In this document: positions 16,454 through 25,781 of the stretch, piece after piece | Numbering within the stretch: position 1 is the first letter of the stretch | Layout of the letters: the number at the start of each line of letters is the position of its first letter | NCBI GenBank assembly: GCA_017390475.1 | Contig: JAFPBO010000008.1 | Span: 62,001-126,000 of the forward strand | From: Loktanella sp. | GTDB taxonomy: Bacteria; Pseudomonadota; Alphaproteobacteria; Rhodobacterales; Rhodobacteraceae | Length of the DNA: 64,000 bases | Reading direction: 5' to 3' | Translations under genes and position numbers: made by a program | The notes under the pieces: generated by a model | What the model was told of the DNA's origin: nothing | The model's input: only the letters and a program-made list of their open reading frames with translations | The model's database searches: none

Positions 16454-19192
16454 ATGAATGATTTTTCCGAAGATGATGCCTTTGAAGCCGCCGCAATCCC
16501 GCTGAGCCAGCGCGCGATGGCGCGGCCTGCGATGCCTGCGGCGATGCCCTATCTGGACGGGCTGAACCCCGCGCAAAGGCAGGCGGTTGAGACGTTGGAT
16601 GGCCCGGTCTTGATGCTGGCAGGGGCAGGGACCGGCAAGACCAAGGCGCTGACATCACGGATTGCGCATGTTCTGGCGACGCGCTCTGCCCGCCCGCAAG
16701 AGGTGCTCGCGGTGACTTTCACCAACAAGGCCGCGCGCGAGATGAAGCATCGGATTGCCGCGCTGATGGGCGAGGCGGTGGAGGGGTTGCCCTGGCTCGG
16801 CACCTTCCATTCGGTCAGCGCCAAGCTGCTGCGCCGCCATGCCGAACTGGTGGGGCTGCAATCGAGTTTCACGATTCTCGACAGCGATGATCAGTTGCGC
16901 CTGCTCAAGCAATTGGTCGTGGCCTCTGATATCGACGAAAAACGCTGGCCGCCACGGATGCTCGCCGGGATCATTGATGGCTGGAAGAACAAGGCGCTGA
17001 CGCCTGACAAGGTGCCGGTCGCCGAAAGCGGTGCCTTTGATGGCAAGGGGATCGATCTTTATGCCGCCTATCAGCGGCGGCTGCGTGATCTGAATGCCGT
17101 CGATTTTGGCGATATCCTGCTGCATATGGTGACGATTTTCCAAAAGCACCCGGATGTGCTGCAGATGTATCAGACAAGGTTCCGTTATATTCTGGTGGAC
17201 GAATACCAGGATACGAACGTGGCCCAATATCTCTGGCTGCGCCTGCTGGCGGCGGGGCATAAGAATATCTGCTGCGTCGGCGATGACGACCAGTCGATCT
17301 ATGGCTGGCGTGGTGCCGAGGTCGGCAATATCCTGCGGTTCGAGGCGGATTTTCCCGGTGCCTATGTCGTGCGGCTTGAACAGAATTACCGTTCGACGCC
17401 CCATATCCTTGCTGCTGCGTCAGGTATTATTGCTGCGAATAAGGGGCGTCTGGGCAAGACACTATTCACCGCTGCTGAAGAGGGTGAGAAAGTCCGCCTG
17501 ATCGGCCATTGGGATGGCGAGGAAGAGGCGCGCTGGATCGGCGAGGAGATCGAGGCCCTCACAAGTGGAAGCTCAGCGATTGCGATGCGGCGTCAAAACG
17601 CCCGGTCTGAGCAGATGGTAAATGAGCTTAGACGACTTTCCGATGAAGATATATTGACGGGTGCGAATAGCCGAGAAGAACTTTTTAGAAAGCTTGAGAA
17701 CCACAAGAGCTTCCTCGCGGAGCAATCGAGAAGAGACTTGATATGGGAACTCAAGTCGCGATTGGATGAAGGGAAATCACTTGAAGCGGCTTTTCTTAAG
17801 TTTGGGCATAGTGAAATTGCTATTCTGGTGCGTGCCAGCCATCAGATGCGCGCCTTCGAGGATCGGTTTCTGACCATCGGTCTGCCTTACCGCGTCATCG
17901 GCGGGCCGCGATTTTATGAACGGATGGAGATCCGCGATGCGATGGCCTATTTCCGCCTCGCCGTGTCGCCCGCCGATGATCTGGCCTTTGAACGGATCGT
18001 GAATACGCCGAAACGTGGCTTGGGTAACGTAGCGCTCCGTAAGATCAGAGATATTGCAGATGACAATTCGATTTCTCAACTGCAAGCAGCACGGATGGTC
18101 TGTCAGGGCAAACTATTGGGGGGAAAGGGATTAAAAGAGCTGACGGAGTTGGTGTCTGGGCTAGACCGATGGCATCGTGTTACCCTTGGGTCTGTAAAGC
18201 AGGCGATAGTCGACGATGATGACAGTGTCATTGATGATGCTGTGCTTGGTAGCTTCGTGCAGGACGAGCCAGACTATGATCATATTGAATTGGCTCAGGT
18301 CATCCTTGAAGAAAGTGGCTATATTGATTCCTTCTTTGCGCCACAGACTGAAAAGGAAATCGCGCTAGGAGAGCCGCGAAGACACAAGGATGTCGAAGCC
18401 CCCGGACGGCTGGAAAACCTCAAGGAACTGGTTAAGGCGCTGGAGAATTTTGAAAACCTGCAAGGTTTCTTGGAGCATGTCAGCCTTATCATGGACAATG
18501 ATACCGAGGAACAGGGCGAAAAGGTCAGCATCATGACCCTGCACGCCGCCAAGGGGCTGGAATTTCCTTCGGTGTTCCTGCCGGGGTGGGAGGATGGTCT
18601 GTTCCCCTCGCAACGCTCGATGGATGAAAGCGGGCTGAAAGGCTTGGAGGAAGAACGCCGCCTTGCCTATGTCGGCATCACGCGCGCCGAAGAGCTTTGC
18701 ACGATCTCTTTCGCCGCCAATCGCCGGGTTTATGGCCAGTGGCAATCGCAGATGCCTTCGCGTTTCATCGATGAACTGCCCGCCGATCATGTCGAGGTGC
18801 TGACACCGCCCGGCCTTTATGGCGGCGCTTATGGGGCTGCGGGCATGGCGGCCAGTGCGTCCCCCGCGATCATGGGGGCGATGGGGTCGGACCTGCACCA
18901 AAAGGCGCATGATGCCGATGTCTATAATTCACCCGGCTGGCGGCGACTGCAAACCCGCAGCCAGCAGCGTGGCATGGCCGTTCCATCCGAGGCGCGGCAT
19001 ATGACGATTGACGCGACCGCTGTTTCGGCCTTCAGCGTGGATGACCGGGTATTCCATCAGAAATTCGGCTATGGCGCGGTGCTGGGGATCGAAGGCGACA
19101 AGCTGGAGATCGCCTTTGACAAGGCGGGCACCAAACACGTCGTCGCGCGGTTCATCGTCAGCGCCGATGCGGCGGATGATGTGCCGTTCTGA
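16454..19192 (+). CDS. uvrD: UvrD/PcrA-type DNA helicase with atypical inserted segments
   Basis: 912 aa, longer than E. coli UvrD (720 aa). SF1A motifs in order: Q/NPAQ motif (LNPAQRQAVE), Walker A (LAGAGTGKTKALTSRIAHVL), FTNKAAREMKHRI, Walker B (ILVDEYQDTN), GDDDQSIYGWRGA, QNYRSTPHIL, VIGGPRFYERMEIRDAMAYFRL, MTLHAAKGLEFPSVFLPGWEDGLFPS, and EERRLAYVGITRAEE. The C-terminal 50 residues (VFHQKFGYGAVLGIEGDKLEIAFD) form the RNA-polymerase-binding Tudor-like domain. It acts in nucleotide-excision repair and related processes. ATG 16454 was preferred to the adjacent GTG 16451. Two in-frame low-GC, rare-codon stretches (residues about 370-456 and 521-650) break the normal composition and add residues. 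Confidence 0.93.
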   Translation: MNDFSEDDAFEAAAIPLSQRAMARPAMPAAMPYLDGLNPAQRQAVETLDGPVLMLAGAGTGKTKALTSRIAHVLATRSARPQEVLAVTFTNKAAREMKHRIAALMGEAVEGLPWLGTFHSVSAKLLRRHAELVGLQSSFTILDSDDQLRLLKQLVVASDIDEKRWPPRMLAGIIDGWKNKALTPDKVPVAESGAFDGKGIDLYAAYQRRLRDLNAVDFGDILLHMVTIFQKHPDVLQMYQTRFRYILVDEYQDTNVAQYLWLRLLAAGHKNICCVGDDDQSIYGWRGAEVGNILRFEADFPGAYVVRLEQNYRSTPHILAAASGIIAANKGRLGKTLFTAAEEGEKVRLIGHWDGEEEARWIGEEIEALTSGSSAIAMRRQNARSEQMVNELRRLSDEDILTGANSREELFRKLENHKSFLAEQSRRDLIWELKSRLDEGKSLEAAFLKFGHSEIAILVRASHQMRAFEDRFLTIGLPYRVIGGPRFYERMEIRDAMAYFRLAVSPADDLAFERIVNTPKRGLGNVALRKIRDIADDNSISQLQAARMVCQGKLLGGKGLKELTELVSGLDRWHRVTLGSVKQAIVDDDDSVIDDAVLGSFVQDEPDYDHIELAQVILEESGYIDSFFAPQTEKEIALGEPRRHKDVEAPGRLENLKELVKALENFENLQGFLEHVSLIMDNDTEEQGEKVSIMTLHAAKGLEFPSVFLPGWEDGLFPSQRSMDESGLKGLEEERRLAYVGITRAEELCTISFAANRRVYGQWQSQMPSRFIDELPADHVEVLTPPGLYGGAYGAAGMAASASPAIMGAMGSDLHQKAHDADVYNSPGWRRLQTRSQQRGMAVPSEARHMTIDATAVSAFSVDDRVFHQKFGYGAVLGIEGDKLEIAFDKAGTKHVVARFIVSADAADDVPF
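17561..17820 (+). other. Low-GC in-frame patch 1 in uvrD
   Basis: Residues about 370-456 of the helicase. A hand count gives 122 G+C in 260 bases (47%), far below the flanks. Codons rare in such genomes are frequent: AGA four times, ATA twice, CTT repeatedly. The frame is open throughout. It sits between the helix ending EEIEAL and the conserved strand EIAILVRAS, where E. coli UvrD has only about 14 residues, so roughly 75 residues are extra. The inserted protein is charged and probably helical. Confidence 0.75.
18014..18400 (+). other. Low-GC in-frame patch 2 in uvrD
   Basis: Residues about 521-650. The hand count over 18001-18400 gives 198 G+C in 400 bases (about 50%). Rare codons AGA, CTA, TTA and ATA occur. 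It spans family-conserved parts (RGLGN..., LAQVILEESGYID) as well as extra acidic sequence (DDDDSVIDDAVLGSF and TEKEIALGEPRRHKD), so it looks partly like a replaced allele and partly like an insertion. The 190 bp between patches 1 and 2 have native composition. Confidence 0.7.
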
Positions 19193-19260
19193 CCAAAGCG
19201 GCTTGAGCTTGCCCGCCTGACACCGCCATACTGGCAGCGACCAGCAAAAAGGACGGCACA

Positions 19261-20937
19261 GTGGAAAGCGGCGGATCTGTCAGAACCGGTTTCAACAAAG
19301 CCGTCAGCCATGTGATCCAGTCCAGCCGCAGCGCATTGGCGGTGATCAAGGCCAAGGGGCCCACCCAGATCCAGTTCTGGTTCATCGCTTTGGCCATTGG
19401 CGTCGCTGCGGGCGGGGCCTCGGTCCTGTTCCGGCTGGGGATCGAGCTGATCCAGACCAGCGTTTATGGCACCGATGATATCCTGACCTTACACACATTC
19501 GCTGCCGGTCTGGCCTGGTATCAGGTGCTGCTGATCCCAATCTGCGGCGGGCTGGTGGTGGGGCTGATCCTGCACCGGTTCACCGATGACGGCCGGGTCC
19601 GGTCAGTTGCGGAAGTGATCGAAGGTGCCGCCCTTGCGCAAGGCCGGGTCGAGGTGCGGCGCGGCTTCGCCTCAACCGCCGCCTCGCTGGTCACCTTGTC
19701 CACCGGCGGGTCGAGCGGGCGCGAAGGCCCGGTCGTCCACCTGGCAGCCGTGCTCTCGACCATGGTCTGCCGTCTGATCAAGGCCAATGGCATCACGGGG
19801 CGCGATCTGTTGGGTTGCGCTGTCGCTGCTGCTGTTTCGGCCAGCTTCAACGCGCCGATCGCTGGGGCGCTTTTCGCGCTGGAGGTGGTGCTGCGCCATT
19901 TCGCAGTGCATGCCTTTGCGCCCATCGTCATTGCCTCTGCCGTGGGGACGGTGCTGAACCGGCTGGTGTTCGGCGATGTTACCGAATTTGTGCTGCCGGT
20001 TCAGAATGCGCTGACGTTCTATGTCGAATTGCCTGCGTTTTTGATGCTCGGTCTGATCTGCGGTCTGGTCGCGGTGGTGCTGATGAAATCAATCTTCTGG
20101 GCCGATGATTGCGCGAATTACGTGCAGGGCAGACTCCATGTGCCGCGCTATCTGCGCCCTGCGGTGGCGGGGGCCTTGCTTGGCGGGCTGGCGATCTGGT
20201 TTCCGCATATCATCGGCGTCGGCTATGAAACCACCACCGCTGCGCTGACCGGGTCGCTGCTGCTACATGAGGCGATCATTTTCGTCGTGCTCAAGGTCAT
20301 TGCCGTTGCCATCACCATCGGTGGGCGGATGGGCGGCGGGGTGTTTTCCCCCTCGCTGATGATCGGGGCGCTGACCGGGCTGGCCTTTGGCCTGATCGCC
20401 ACGGCGGTCTTTCCAAATGTCTCTGGTGAAGGATCGCTTTACGCGCTGGCGGGCATGGGTGCGGTTGCCGCCGCCGTGCTGGGGGCACCGATTTCCACCA
20501 CGCTGATCGTGTTTGAACTGACCGGCGACTGGCAGACCGGGCTGGCCGTGATGGTGGCGGTGTCCTTGTCCAGCGCCTTGTCATCACGGCTGGTGGACCG
20601 GTCGTTCTTTCTGACCCAACTCGAACGTCGCAATGTGCATCTGGCGGCAGGGCCGCAGGCCTATCTGCTGGCGACGATCCCGGTCACCGCCCATCTGCGC
20701 GACGCGCCGGAACAGAAATGCTGGGACCTCGTCGCGCGGGGGCTATACCTTGACCGGATCGCCACACTGGAACAGGCAATGCCATTGTTTGATCGCAGCG
20801 CAGAGCCGTTTTTACCGGTCGTCTCTCTGCGCGGCGAAGGCGACACACCGGAATTGCTGGGCGCGCTTTACAATATCGATGCGCTGCGCGCGATGAACCG
20901 CGCGCTGTCAGATACCGCCGCCGAAGAACATTCCTAG
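19261..20937 (+). CDS. ClC-type chloride channel/transporter
   Basis: 558 aa with about 10-12 membrane helices. GSSGREGPVVH near residue 153 matches the second ClC signature (G-R/K-E-G-P) and keeps the gating Glu, which in bacterial members couples Cl- to H+ exchange. GGRMGGGVFSPSLMIGALTG is the third anion-binding block. The first signature is STGGSSG rather than the usual GSGIP. About 100 C-terminal residues resemble a regulatory CBS-like tail. Start is GTG at 19261 with AAGGACGG 5 bp upstream. Its stop overlaps the stop of the convergent DUF427 gene. Confidence 0.9.
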   Translation: MESGGSVRTGFNKAVSHVIQSSRSALAVIKAKGPTQIQFWFIALAIGVAAGGASVLFRLGIELIQTSVYGTDDILTLHTFAAGLAWYQVLLIPICGGLVVGLILHRFTDDGRVRSVAEVIEGAALAQGRVEVRRGFASTAASLVTLSTGGSSGREGPVVHLAAVLSTMVCRLIKANGITGRDLLGCAVAAAVSASFNAPIAGALFALEVVLRHFAVHAFAPIVIASAVGTVLNRLVFGDVTEFVLPVQNALTFYVELPAFLMLGLICGLVAVVLMKSIFWADDCANYVQGRLHVPRYLRPAVAGALLGGLAIWFPHIIGVGYETTTAALTGSLLLHEAIIFVVLKVIAVAITIGGRMGGGVFSPSLMIGALTGLAFGLIATAVFPNVSGEGSLYALAGMGAVAAAVLGAPISTTLIVFELTGDWQTGLAVMVAVSLSSALSSRLVDRSFFLTQLERRNVHLAAGPQAYLLATIPVTAHLRDAPEQKCWDLVARGLYLDRIATLEQAMPLFDRSAEPFLPVVSLRGEGDTPELLGALYNIDALRAMNRALSDTAAEEHS

Positions 20938-21275
20938 ACTTCTTCGACCGCGACCTTGCTGGTGTAAAATGCCAGATAGCCTTTGATCTGCGCGACAACC
21001 TCTTTCGGGTCTTCATAAGACCACACTGCATCCTTGATCAGCCCACTTTTGGCGGCGATGCCGTAATAGCTCGCCTGACCTTTGAACGGACAGGTCGAAA
21101 TTGTGTCAGAGGGTTCCAGAAACGCCGTGGCGATATCTTCGCGTGGGAAATAGATCACCGGGGGGTAATCGCCCTCGGTCAGTTCCAGCGCGCGGCTGGT
21201 TTCACCCAGAACAGCGCCGCCGGCACGGACGACCCATGTACCGTTCGCAGGGCGAATTGAAATGTGATCAGGCAT
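20934..21275 (-). CDS. DUF427 domain protein
   Basis: 113 aa, the full domain and nothing else. WVVRAGGAVLGETSRALELTEGDYPPVIYFPREDI is the conserved N-terminal part, followed by STCPFKGQASYYGI, with C-P-F/Y-K-G diagnostic for the family, and DAVWSYEDPKEVVAQIKGYLAFY. No enzymatic role is established. Convergent with the ClC gene, sharing 4 bp including both stops. Confidence 0.88.
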   Translation of the reverse strand: MPDHISIRPANGTWVVRAGGAVLGETSRALELTEGDYPPVIYFPREDIATAFLEPSDTISTCPFKGQASYYGIAAKSGLIKDAVWSYEDPKEVVAQIKGYLAFYTSKVAVEEV

Positions 21276-21317
21276 GAGTGATCCTTTTGATATCAGATAT
21301 ATGGGATGACGACAGGG

Positions 21318-23102
21318 TCATAACGGGGCGCAGGCAGCGACCAGCCATTCTGTTGTAGCGTGATCAAGGCGCGAGCCAATGAGGCGGAGTGTATCGGCAT
21401 GATAAAGATCAATCCAGTCCCGTTCTGCGCGGGTCAGCAGATCGACATCAATCAACCGGCGGTCAAACGGCACCCAGGTCAATGTCTCGAAGGCCAGCAT
21501 CTGACGGTCGTCCGCCCCTTGCAGGGCAGGGGCTTCGACCGTGACAATCAGGTTTTCGATGCGGATGCCAAAATTGCCGGGCCGGTAATAGCCCGGTTCA
21601 TTGGACAGGATCATGCCTGCCTGCAAAGCGACCTCTGACCGGCGCGACAGGCTTTGCGGGCCTTCATGCACGCTCAGATAGCTGCCAACGCCATGCCCGG
21701 TGCCATGGTCATAATCCATCCCCGCCAGCCACAAAGGCGCTCGCGCCAAAGCATCCAGATGCTGGCCGCCGACACCTTTGGGAAAGCGCATCCGGCTGAT
21801 CGCAATCATCCCCTGCAAGACCCTTGTGTAACAGGCGCGATGATCGGCGCGCGGTGTGCCGATCACCATGGTGCGGGTGATATCGGTGGTCCCGTCCTGA
21901 TATTGCCCACCGCTGTCGACCAACAGCAATTCGTCGCGGCCCAAGGCGCGGTTGGTTTTCTCGCTGACCCGGTAATGCACGATGGCGCCATGTGGCCCGG
22001 CACCGCAGATCGTCTCAAAGCTGATATCGCGCAACGCATTGGTCTCGCGCCGGAACCCCTCCAGCGCGCGGACCACATCAATCTCGGTCAAACCACCCTG
22101 CGGCGCGGTCGCATCCAGCCAGGCCAGAAACCGCACCATGGCCACCGCGTCGCGTTCATGCGCGGCTTTCGCCCCGGCAATCTCGACCGTATTCTTGCAG
22201 GCCTTGGGCAGGATGCAGGGATCGCTGCCGTGCACAACCTTGGCGGCACCTTCCGCCAAGGTCGTGGCCACCAGTTCAGGGCAGGATTTGGGATCAATCT
22301 GCACTTTGCCGGTCAGATCGCGCAGCGCAGGCAGGAAATCCGCCATATCCGCGATTGTCACATCCGGCCCCAGATGGTCCAGGACATCCGTCGCCTTGCC
22401 TGCACCGGCAAACAGGCGCACCGCGCCCGATCCGTACAGAATGGCAAAGGCCTGCGGCACCGGATTGCGTTCAATATCGCTGCCGCGGATGTTCAACAGC
22501 CAGGCAATACTATCCGGCAAGGTCAGCACGCAGGCCTCTGCGGCAAGATTTTGTGCCAGGCGCGCAGATTTGGCGGCGTGATCTTCGCCCGACAGCGCCA
22601 CGGGATGGGCGGTAAAAGGCGCATCCGGCGCGTCTGGCTGATCATCCCAAATGCGATCCACCAGATTATCGACTGCACGCAGGGTGAACTCAGGTAATGC
22701 TGCCCGCAGCCGCGCCACCTCATCGACACTATGCAACCAGGGATCAAACCCCAAAACGCCACCATCCGGCCGTGCCTGTTTCAGCCAGTCAGCCAGTTGC
22801 ACCTCGGGCCAATGCACCGGCGTGAAACAATCCGCGACCTCTGACAAAACCTGCACGCGGTAGCGGCCATCGATGAACACACCCGCCTGATCCTGCAAGA
22901 CAACGCAAAATCCCGCAGAGCCGGAAAACCCCGTCAGCCAGCGCAGCCGCGCATCGCGCGGGGCAACATATTCGCCCTGATGCGCATCCGCGCGTGGCAC
23001 CAGCCAGACGTCCAGGCCCTGCGCCGCCATCAGATCACGCAAAGCCGAAAGCCGCGCTGGCCCTTGTTCCGGCGTCGATTGGGCCTCGAAAGACTGGAAC
23101 AT
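21318..23102 (-). CDS. Xaa-Pro aminopeptidase (M24, aminopeptidase P family)
   Basis: 594 aa, the three-domain large form: two creatinase-like N-terminal domains, then the pita-bread M24 domain and a C-terminal extension. Metal ligands can be seen as two Asp in LLVDSGGQYQDGTTDITRTMVIG, His in DHGTGHGVGSYLSVHEGPQ, Glu in ILSNEPGYY, and Glu in GIRIENLI. Removes N-terminal residues ahead of proline; cytoplasmic. The start has an excellent ribosome site, AAGAAGGGGGG, supplied by the end of a 33-bp intergenic repeat copy (23112-23144). Confidence 0.92.
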   Translation of the reverse strand: MFQSFEAQSTPEQGPARLSALRDLMAAQGLDVWLVPRADAHQGEYVAPRDARLRWLTGFSGSAGFCVVLQDQAGVFIDGRYRVQVLSEVADCFTPVHWPEVQLADWLKQARPDGGVLGFDPWLHSVDEVARLRAALPEFTLRAVDNLVDRIWDDQPDAPDAPFTAHPVALSGEDHAAKSARLAQNLAAEACVLTLPDSIAWLLNIRGSDIERNPVPQAFAILYGSGAVRLFAGAGKATDVLDHLGPDVTIADMADFLPALRDLTGKVQIDPKSCPELVATTLAEGAAKVVHGSDPCILPKACKNTVEIAGAKAAHERDAVAMVRFLAWLDATAPQGGLTEIDVVRALEGFRRETNALRDISFETICGAGPHGAIVHYRVSEKTNRALGRDELLLVDSGGQYQDGTTDITRTMVIGTPRADHRACYTRVLQGMIAISRMRFPKGVGGQHLDALARAPLWLAGMDYDHGTGHGVGSYLSVHEGPQSLSRRSEVALQAGMILSNEPGYYRPGNFGIRIENLIVTVEAPALQGADDRQMLAFETLTWVPFDRRLIDVDLLTRAERDWIDLYHADTLRLIGSRLDHATTEWLVAACAPL

Positions 23103-23111
23103 GGTGCCCCC

Positions 23112-23144
23112 CTTCTTTTTTCCAAAAATACTCTCGCCGAAGGC
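23112..23144 (-). repeat. 33-bp interspersed intergenic repeat, GAGTATTT subtype
   Basis: Read on the minus strand it starts GCCTTCGGCGAGAGTATTTT and ends GGAAAAAAGAAG; 33 bp. Its AAGAAG end, extended by GGGGGG, forms the ribosome-binding site of the aminopeptidase P gene. The 61-bp gap between cobT and that gene is mostly this repeat. Confidence 0.75.
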
Positions 23145-23164
23145 ATCCGGTTTACAAAACCGGA

Positions 23165-25042
23165 TCAGCCGACCTTGCGCATGCCCAGCACCCGCGCCCG
23201 TTTGCGCGGATCATTGTCGAACAGACTGGCAAGCTGTTCGGTCATCGCCCCGGCCAATTGTTCGACATCGGTGATCGTCACCGCACGCTGATAATAGCGG
23301 GTCACATCATGGCCGATGCCGATGGCGACCAGCTCCACCGCCTTGCGTTTTTCGACCATGGCGATCACATCGCGCAGATGTTTCTCCAGATAATTCGCCG
23401 GATTGACCGACAATGTGCTGTCATCCACCGGCGCGCCATCGGAAATCACCATCAGCACCTTGCGTTGTTCATGGCGCGCGGTGATCCGGCGATGCGCCCA
23501 TTCCAGCGCCTCGCCGTCGATGTTCTCCTTCAGCAAGCCTTCTTTCATCATCAGCCCCAGATTGGGCCTTGTCCGCCGCCAAGGCGCATCGGCAGATTTA
23601 TAGATGATATGGCGCAAGTCGTTCAAACGACCCGGCGTCGCAGGCCGCCCTTCGGCCAGCCATTTTTCGCGGCTTTGGCCGCCTTTCCACGCCTTGGTGG
23701 TGAACCCGAGGATCTCGACCTTCACATCGCAACGCTCCAGCGTCCGCGCCATAACATCGGCACAGATCGCGGCAATGGAAATCGGACGGCCCCGCATGGA
23801 CCCCGAATTATCCAAGAGCAGCGTGACCACTGTATCGCGGAACTCTGTATCCTTCTCGACTTTGAAAGACAGCGGCGTCGTGGGCGATGCGACAACCCGT
23901 GCCAGACGGCCCGCATCCAAGATACCTTCCTCGCGGTCAAATTCCCAAGATCGGTTCTGCTGCGCCTGCAAGCGGCGCTGCAATTTATTCGCCAGCCGCG
24001 ACACAGCGCCTTTCAGTGGTTCCAGTTGCTGGTCCAGATAGGCGCGCAGCCTGTCCAACTCGACAGGCTCTGCCAGATCCTGCGCGCCGATTTCCTCGTC
24101 AAACGCAGTATAGGCGACCTTGTAGTCCGGGTCGGCATCCGACACCGGCGCAGGTTGCGGCGGATCATTCGGTGCCTCGCCCTCGGGCATCTCAGTCTCT
24201 TCGCCCATCTCGGCATCGGCTTGGTCATCCATGCTGACCTGCGCCTGACTGGCATCCTGCTGGCTTTCCTGACTTTGCTCTGGCGAGGCTTCAGCCTCGT
24301 CGCTGTCGCCGTCCTCATCGCCGCTGCTGTCCGGCTCTTCCTGATCGTCGCTACCATCCTCGGCGGCATCATCCTGATCGTCATCCAGCTGATCAGGATC
24401 ATCTCCCAATTGATCGCCATAACCCAGATCAGAAATCAATTGCCGCGCGAATTTCGCAAAAGCCTGCTGGTCTTTCAGCGTCGCCGACAGGTTTTCCAAT
24501 GTCCCGCCGCAATGGTCCTCGATAAACCCGCGCCACATCTCCATGACATTATCAGCGCCCTTGGGCAGATCGCGCCCGGTCGCCAGATGCCGGATCAGAT
24601 AGCCCGCCGCGACCGGCAAAGGCGCGTCAGAGGCTTGGGTGATCTGGTCATAGCCCTTACGCTTGGCCTCATTGCCGATCTTGGCGTCGATATTGCCTGC
24701 CGTGCCGGGCATATATTGCGCGCCGACCGCCTCAATCCGCGCCGTCTCCATCGCGTCATAAAGATCGCGCGCCATCTGGCCTTGCGGCATATATCGTGCG
24801 GAAAGCGCCGCATCATGGAATTTATGCCGCAATGCGAAAGCATCCGCCGTACCGCGCGCCAGCAAGACCTCATCCCGCGTCAACCGGCGCGACACTTGCG
24901 GCAGGCGCATCGTATCCGCTGTCTGGCCAGATGGGTCGACCGAAAAGGTCACCGACAGATCGGGATCATCGGCCATGACTTTGGTCGCCTCGGCCAAGGC
25001 TTTTTTGAACGGATCGGCGGGATTGTCGCTTGGTTTTTGCAT
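23165..25042 (-). CDS. cobT: Cobaltochelatase subunit CobT
   Basis: 625 aa. The N-terminal third is a helical domain ([23 protein letters not shown]), the middle a long acidic Asp/Glu/Gln-rich linker (about residues 205-300), and the C-terminal 200 residues a VWA domain with the MIDAS D-x-S-x-S in [13 protein letters not shown]. With CobN and the AAA+ CobS it inserts Co2+ into hydrogenobyrinate a,c-diamide in the aerobic cobalamin route. CobS is encoded 0.9 kb away on the same strand, with an FMN reductase on the opposite strand between. CobN is not in the window. Confidence 0.95.
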   Translation of the reverse strand: MQKPSDNPADPFKKALAEATKVMADDPDLSVTFSVDPSGQTADTMRLPQVSRRLTRDEVLLARGTADAFALRHKFHDAALSARYMPQGQMARDLYDAMETARIEAVGAQYMPGTAGNIDAKIGNEAKRKGYDQITQASDAPLPVAAGYLIRHLATGRDLPKGADNVMEMWRGFIEDHCGGTLENLSATLKDQQAFAKFARQLISDLGYGDQLGDDPDQLDDDQDDAAEDGSDDQEEPDSSGDEDGDSDEAEASPEQSQESQQDASQAQVSMDDQADAEMGEETEMPEGEAPNDPPQPAPVSDADPDYKVAYTAFDEEIGAQDLAEPVELDRLRAYLDQQLEPLKGAVSRLANKLQRRLQAQQNRSWEFDREEGILDAGRLARVVASPTTPLSFKVEKDTEFRDTVVTLLLDNSGSMRGRPISIAAICADVMARTLERCDVKVEILGFTTKAWKGGQSREKWLAEGRPATPGRLNDLRHIIYKSADAPWRRTRPNLGLMMKEGLLKENIDGEALEWAHRRITARHEQRKVLMVISDGAPVDDSTLSVNPANYLEKHLRDVIAMVEKRKAVELVAIGIGHDVTRYYQRAVTITDVEQLAGAMTEQLASLFDNDPRKRARVLGMRKVG

Positions 25043-25192
25043 GGCAAAGATAAAGCACCGGATGCGGGCAGGGGCAAGGGGGCATAGGGCCTGCGTATTT
25101 CTGCACAGAGGCTGCGCTGGGGTGCCGGTTTCATTGCGCGACCATTTCGCGCATCTTCACTGCATACACGTTTTCACATCTGGAGAGATGAC

Positions 25193-25777
25193 ATGACAAA
25201 TAAACCAAAGATCGCCCTGATCATCGGATCGACCCGTCAAACACGATTCGCCGACAAACCCGCCGCGTGGATGCTGGCCCAAGCGCAAAAGCGTGACGAC
25301 ATGGATGTCGAACTCGTTGATCTGCGCGATTTCGATCTGCCATTGTTCGACGAAGCCGCCAGCAACCTCTGGATGCCATCCAGCGACGAACGCGCCGTGA
25401 AATGGCAGCAGAAGATCGGTGAATTTGACGGCTATATCTTTGTGGTCGCGGAATATAACCGCTCGATCACCGGGGCGCTGAAAAATGCGCTGGATCAGGC
25501 CTATAACGAATGGAACCGCAAGCCGATGTCGGCAATTGCCTATGGTTCCGTCGGCGGCACCCGCGCGCTGGAACATCTGCGCAATATTGCGGTGGAACTG
25601 CAGATGGTGCCGACCCGGAATGCCGTACACATCGGTGGCGGTGATTTCTTTGCGGTTCACCCGCTGGGGTCCAACAATGAGATCGACACGATTGCCGATC
25701 ATCTGCAAGCATCGGTCGACGGGACGCTGGACGATATCGTCTGGTGGGCAAACGCGACCAAAGCGGCGCGTGGGTAA
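25193..25777 (+). CDS. NADPH-dependent FMN reductase family protein
   Basis: 194 aa flavodoxin-like fold. IALIIGSTRQTRFADKPAAWML is the FMN phosphate loop (G-S-x-R), YIFVVAEYNRSITGALKNALDQAYNEW the isoalloxazine-contact region (P/A-E-Y-N-x-S-x-x-x-x-L-K-N-A-x-D), and AIAYGSVGGTRALEHL the third loop. Reduces FMN or quinones with NAD(P)H. Ribosome site GGAGAG 8 bp upstream. It lies between cobT and cobS on the opposite strand; in aerobic cobalamin synthesis a flavin reductase acts on Co(II), so a link is possible but only positional. Confidence 0.85.
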   Translation: MTNKPKIALIIGSTRQTRFADKPAAWMLAQAQKRDDMDVELVDLRDFDLPLFDEAASNLWMPSSDERAVKWQQKIGEFDGYIFVVAEYNRSITGALKNALDQAYNEWNRKPMSAIAYGSVGGTRALEHLRNIAVELQMVPTRNAVHIGGGDFFAVHPLGSNNEIDTIADHLQASVDGTLDDIVWWANATKAARG

Positions 25778-25781
25778 AAAA

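Noticed and set aside
17561-18400. Intein in the UvrD/PcrA helicase
   Set aside because: There is no Cys/Ser start, no N-terminal block B or C-terminal H-N-(C/S/T), and the two low-GC tracts are separated by native helicase sequence.
22994-25087. Very long plus-strand open frame opposite cobT and the aminopeptidase gene
   Set aside because: It is an antisense shadow of CobT, caused by high GC and the acidic codon pattern. It has no ribosome site and its protein is Arg/His-rich with no family features.
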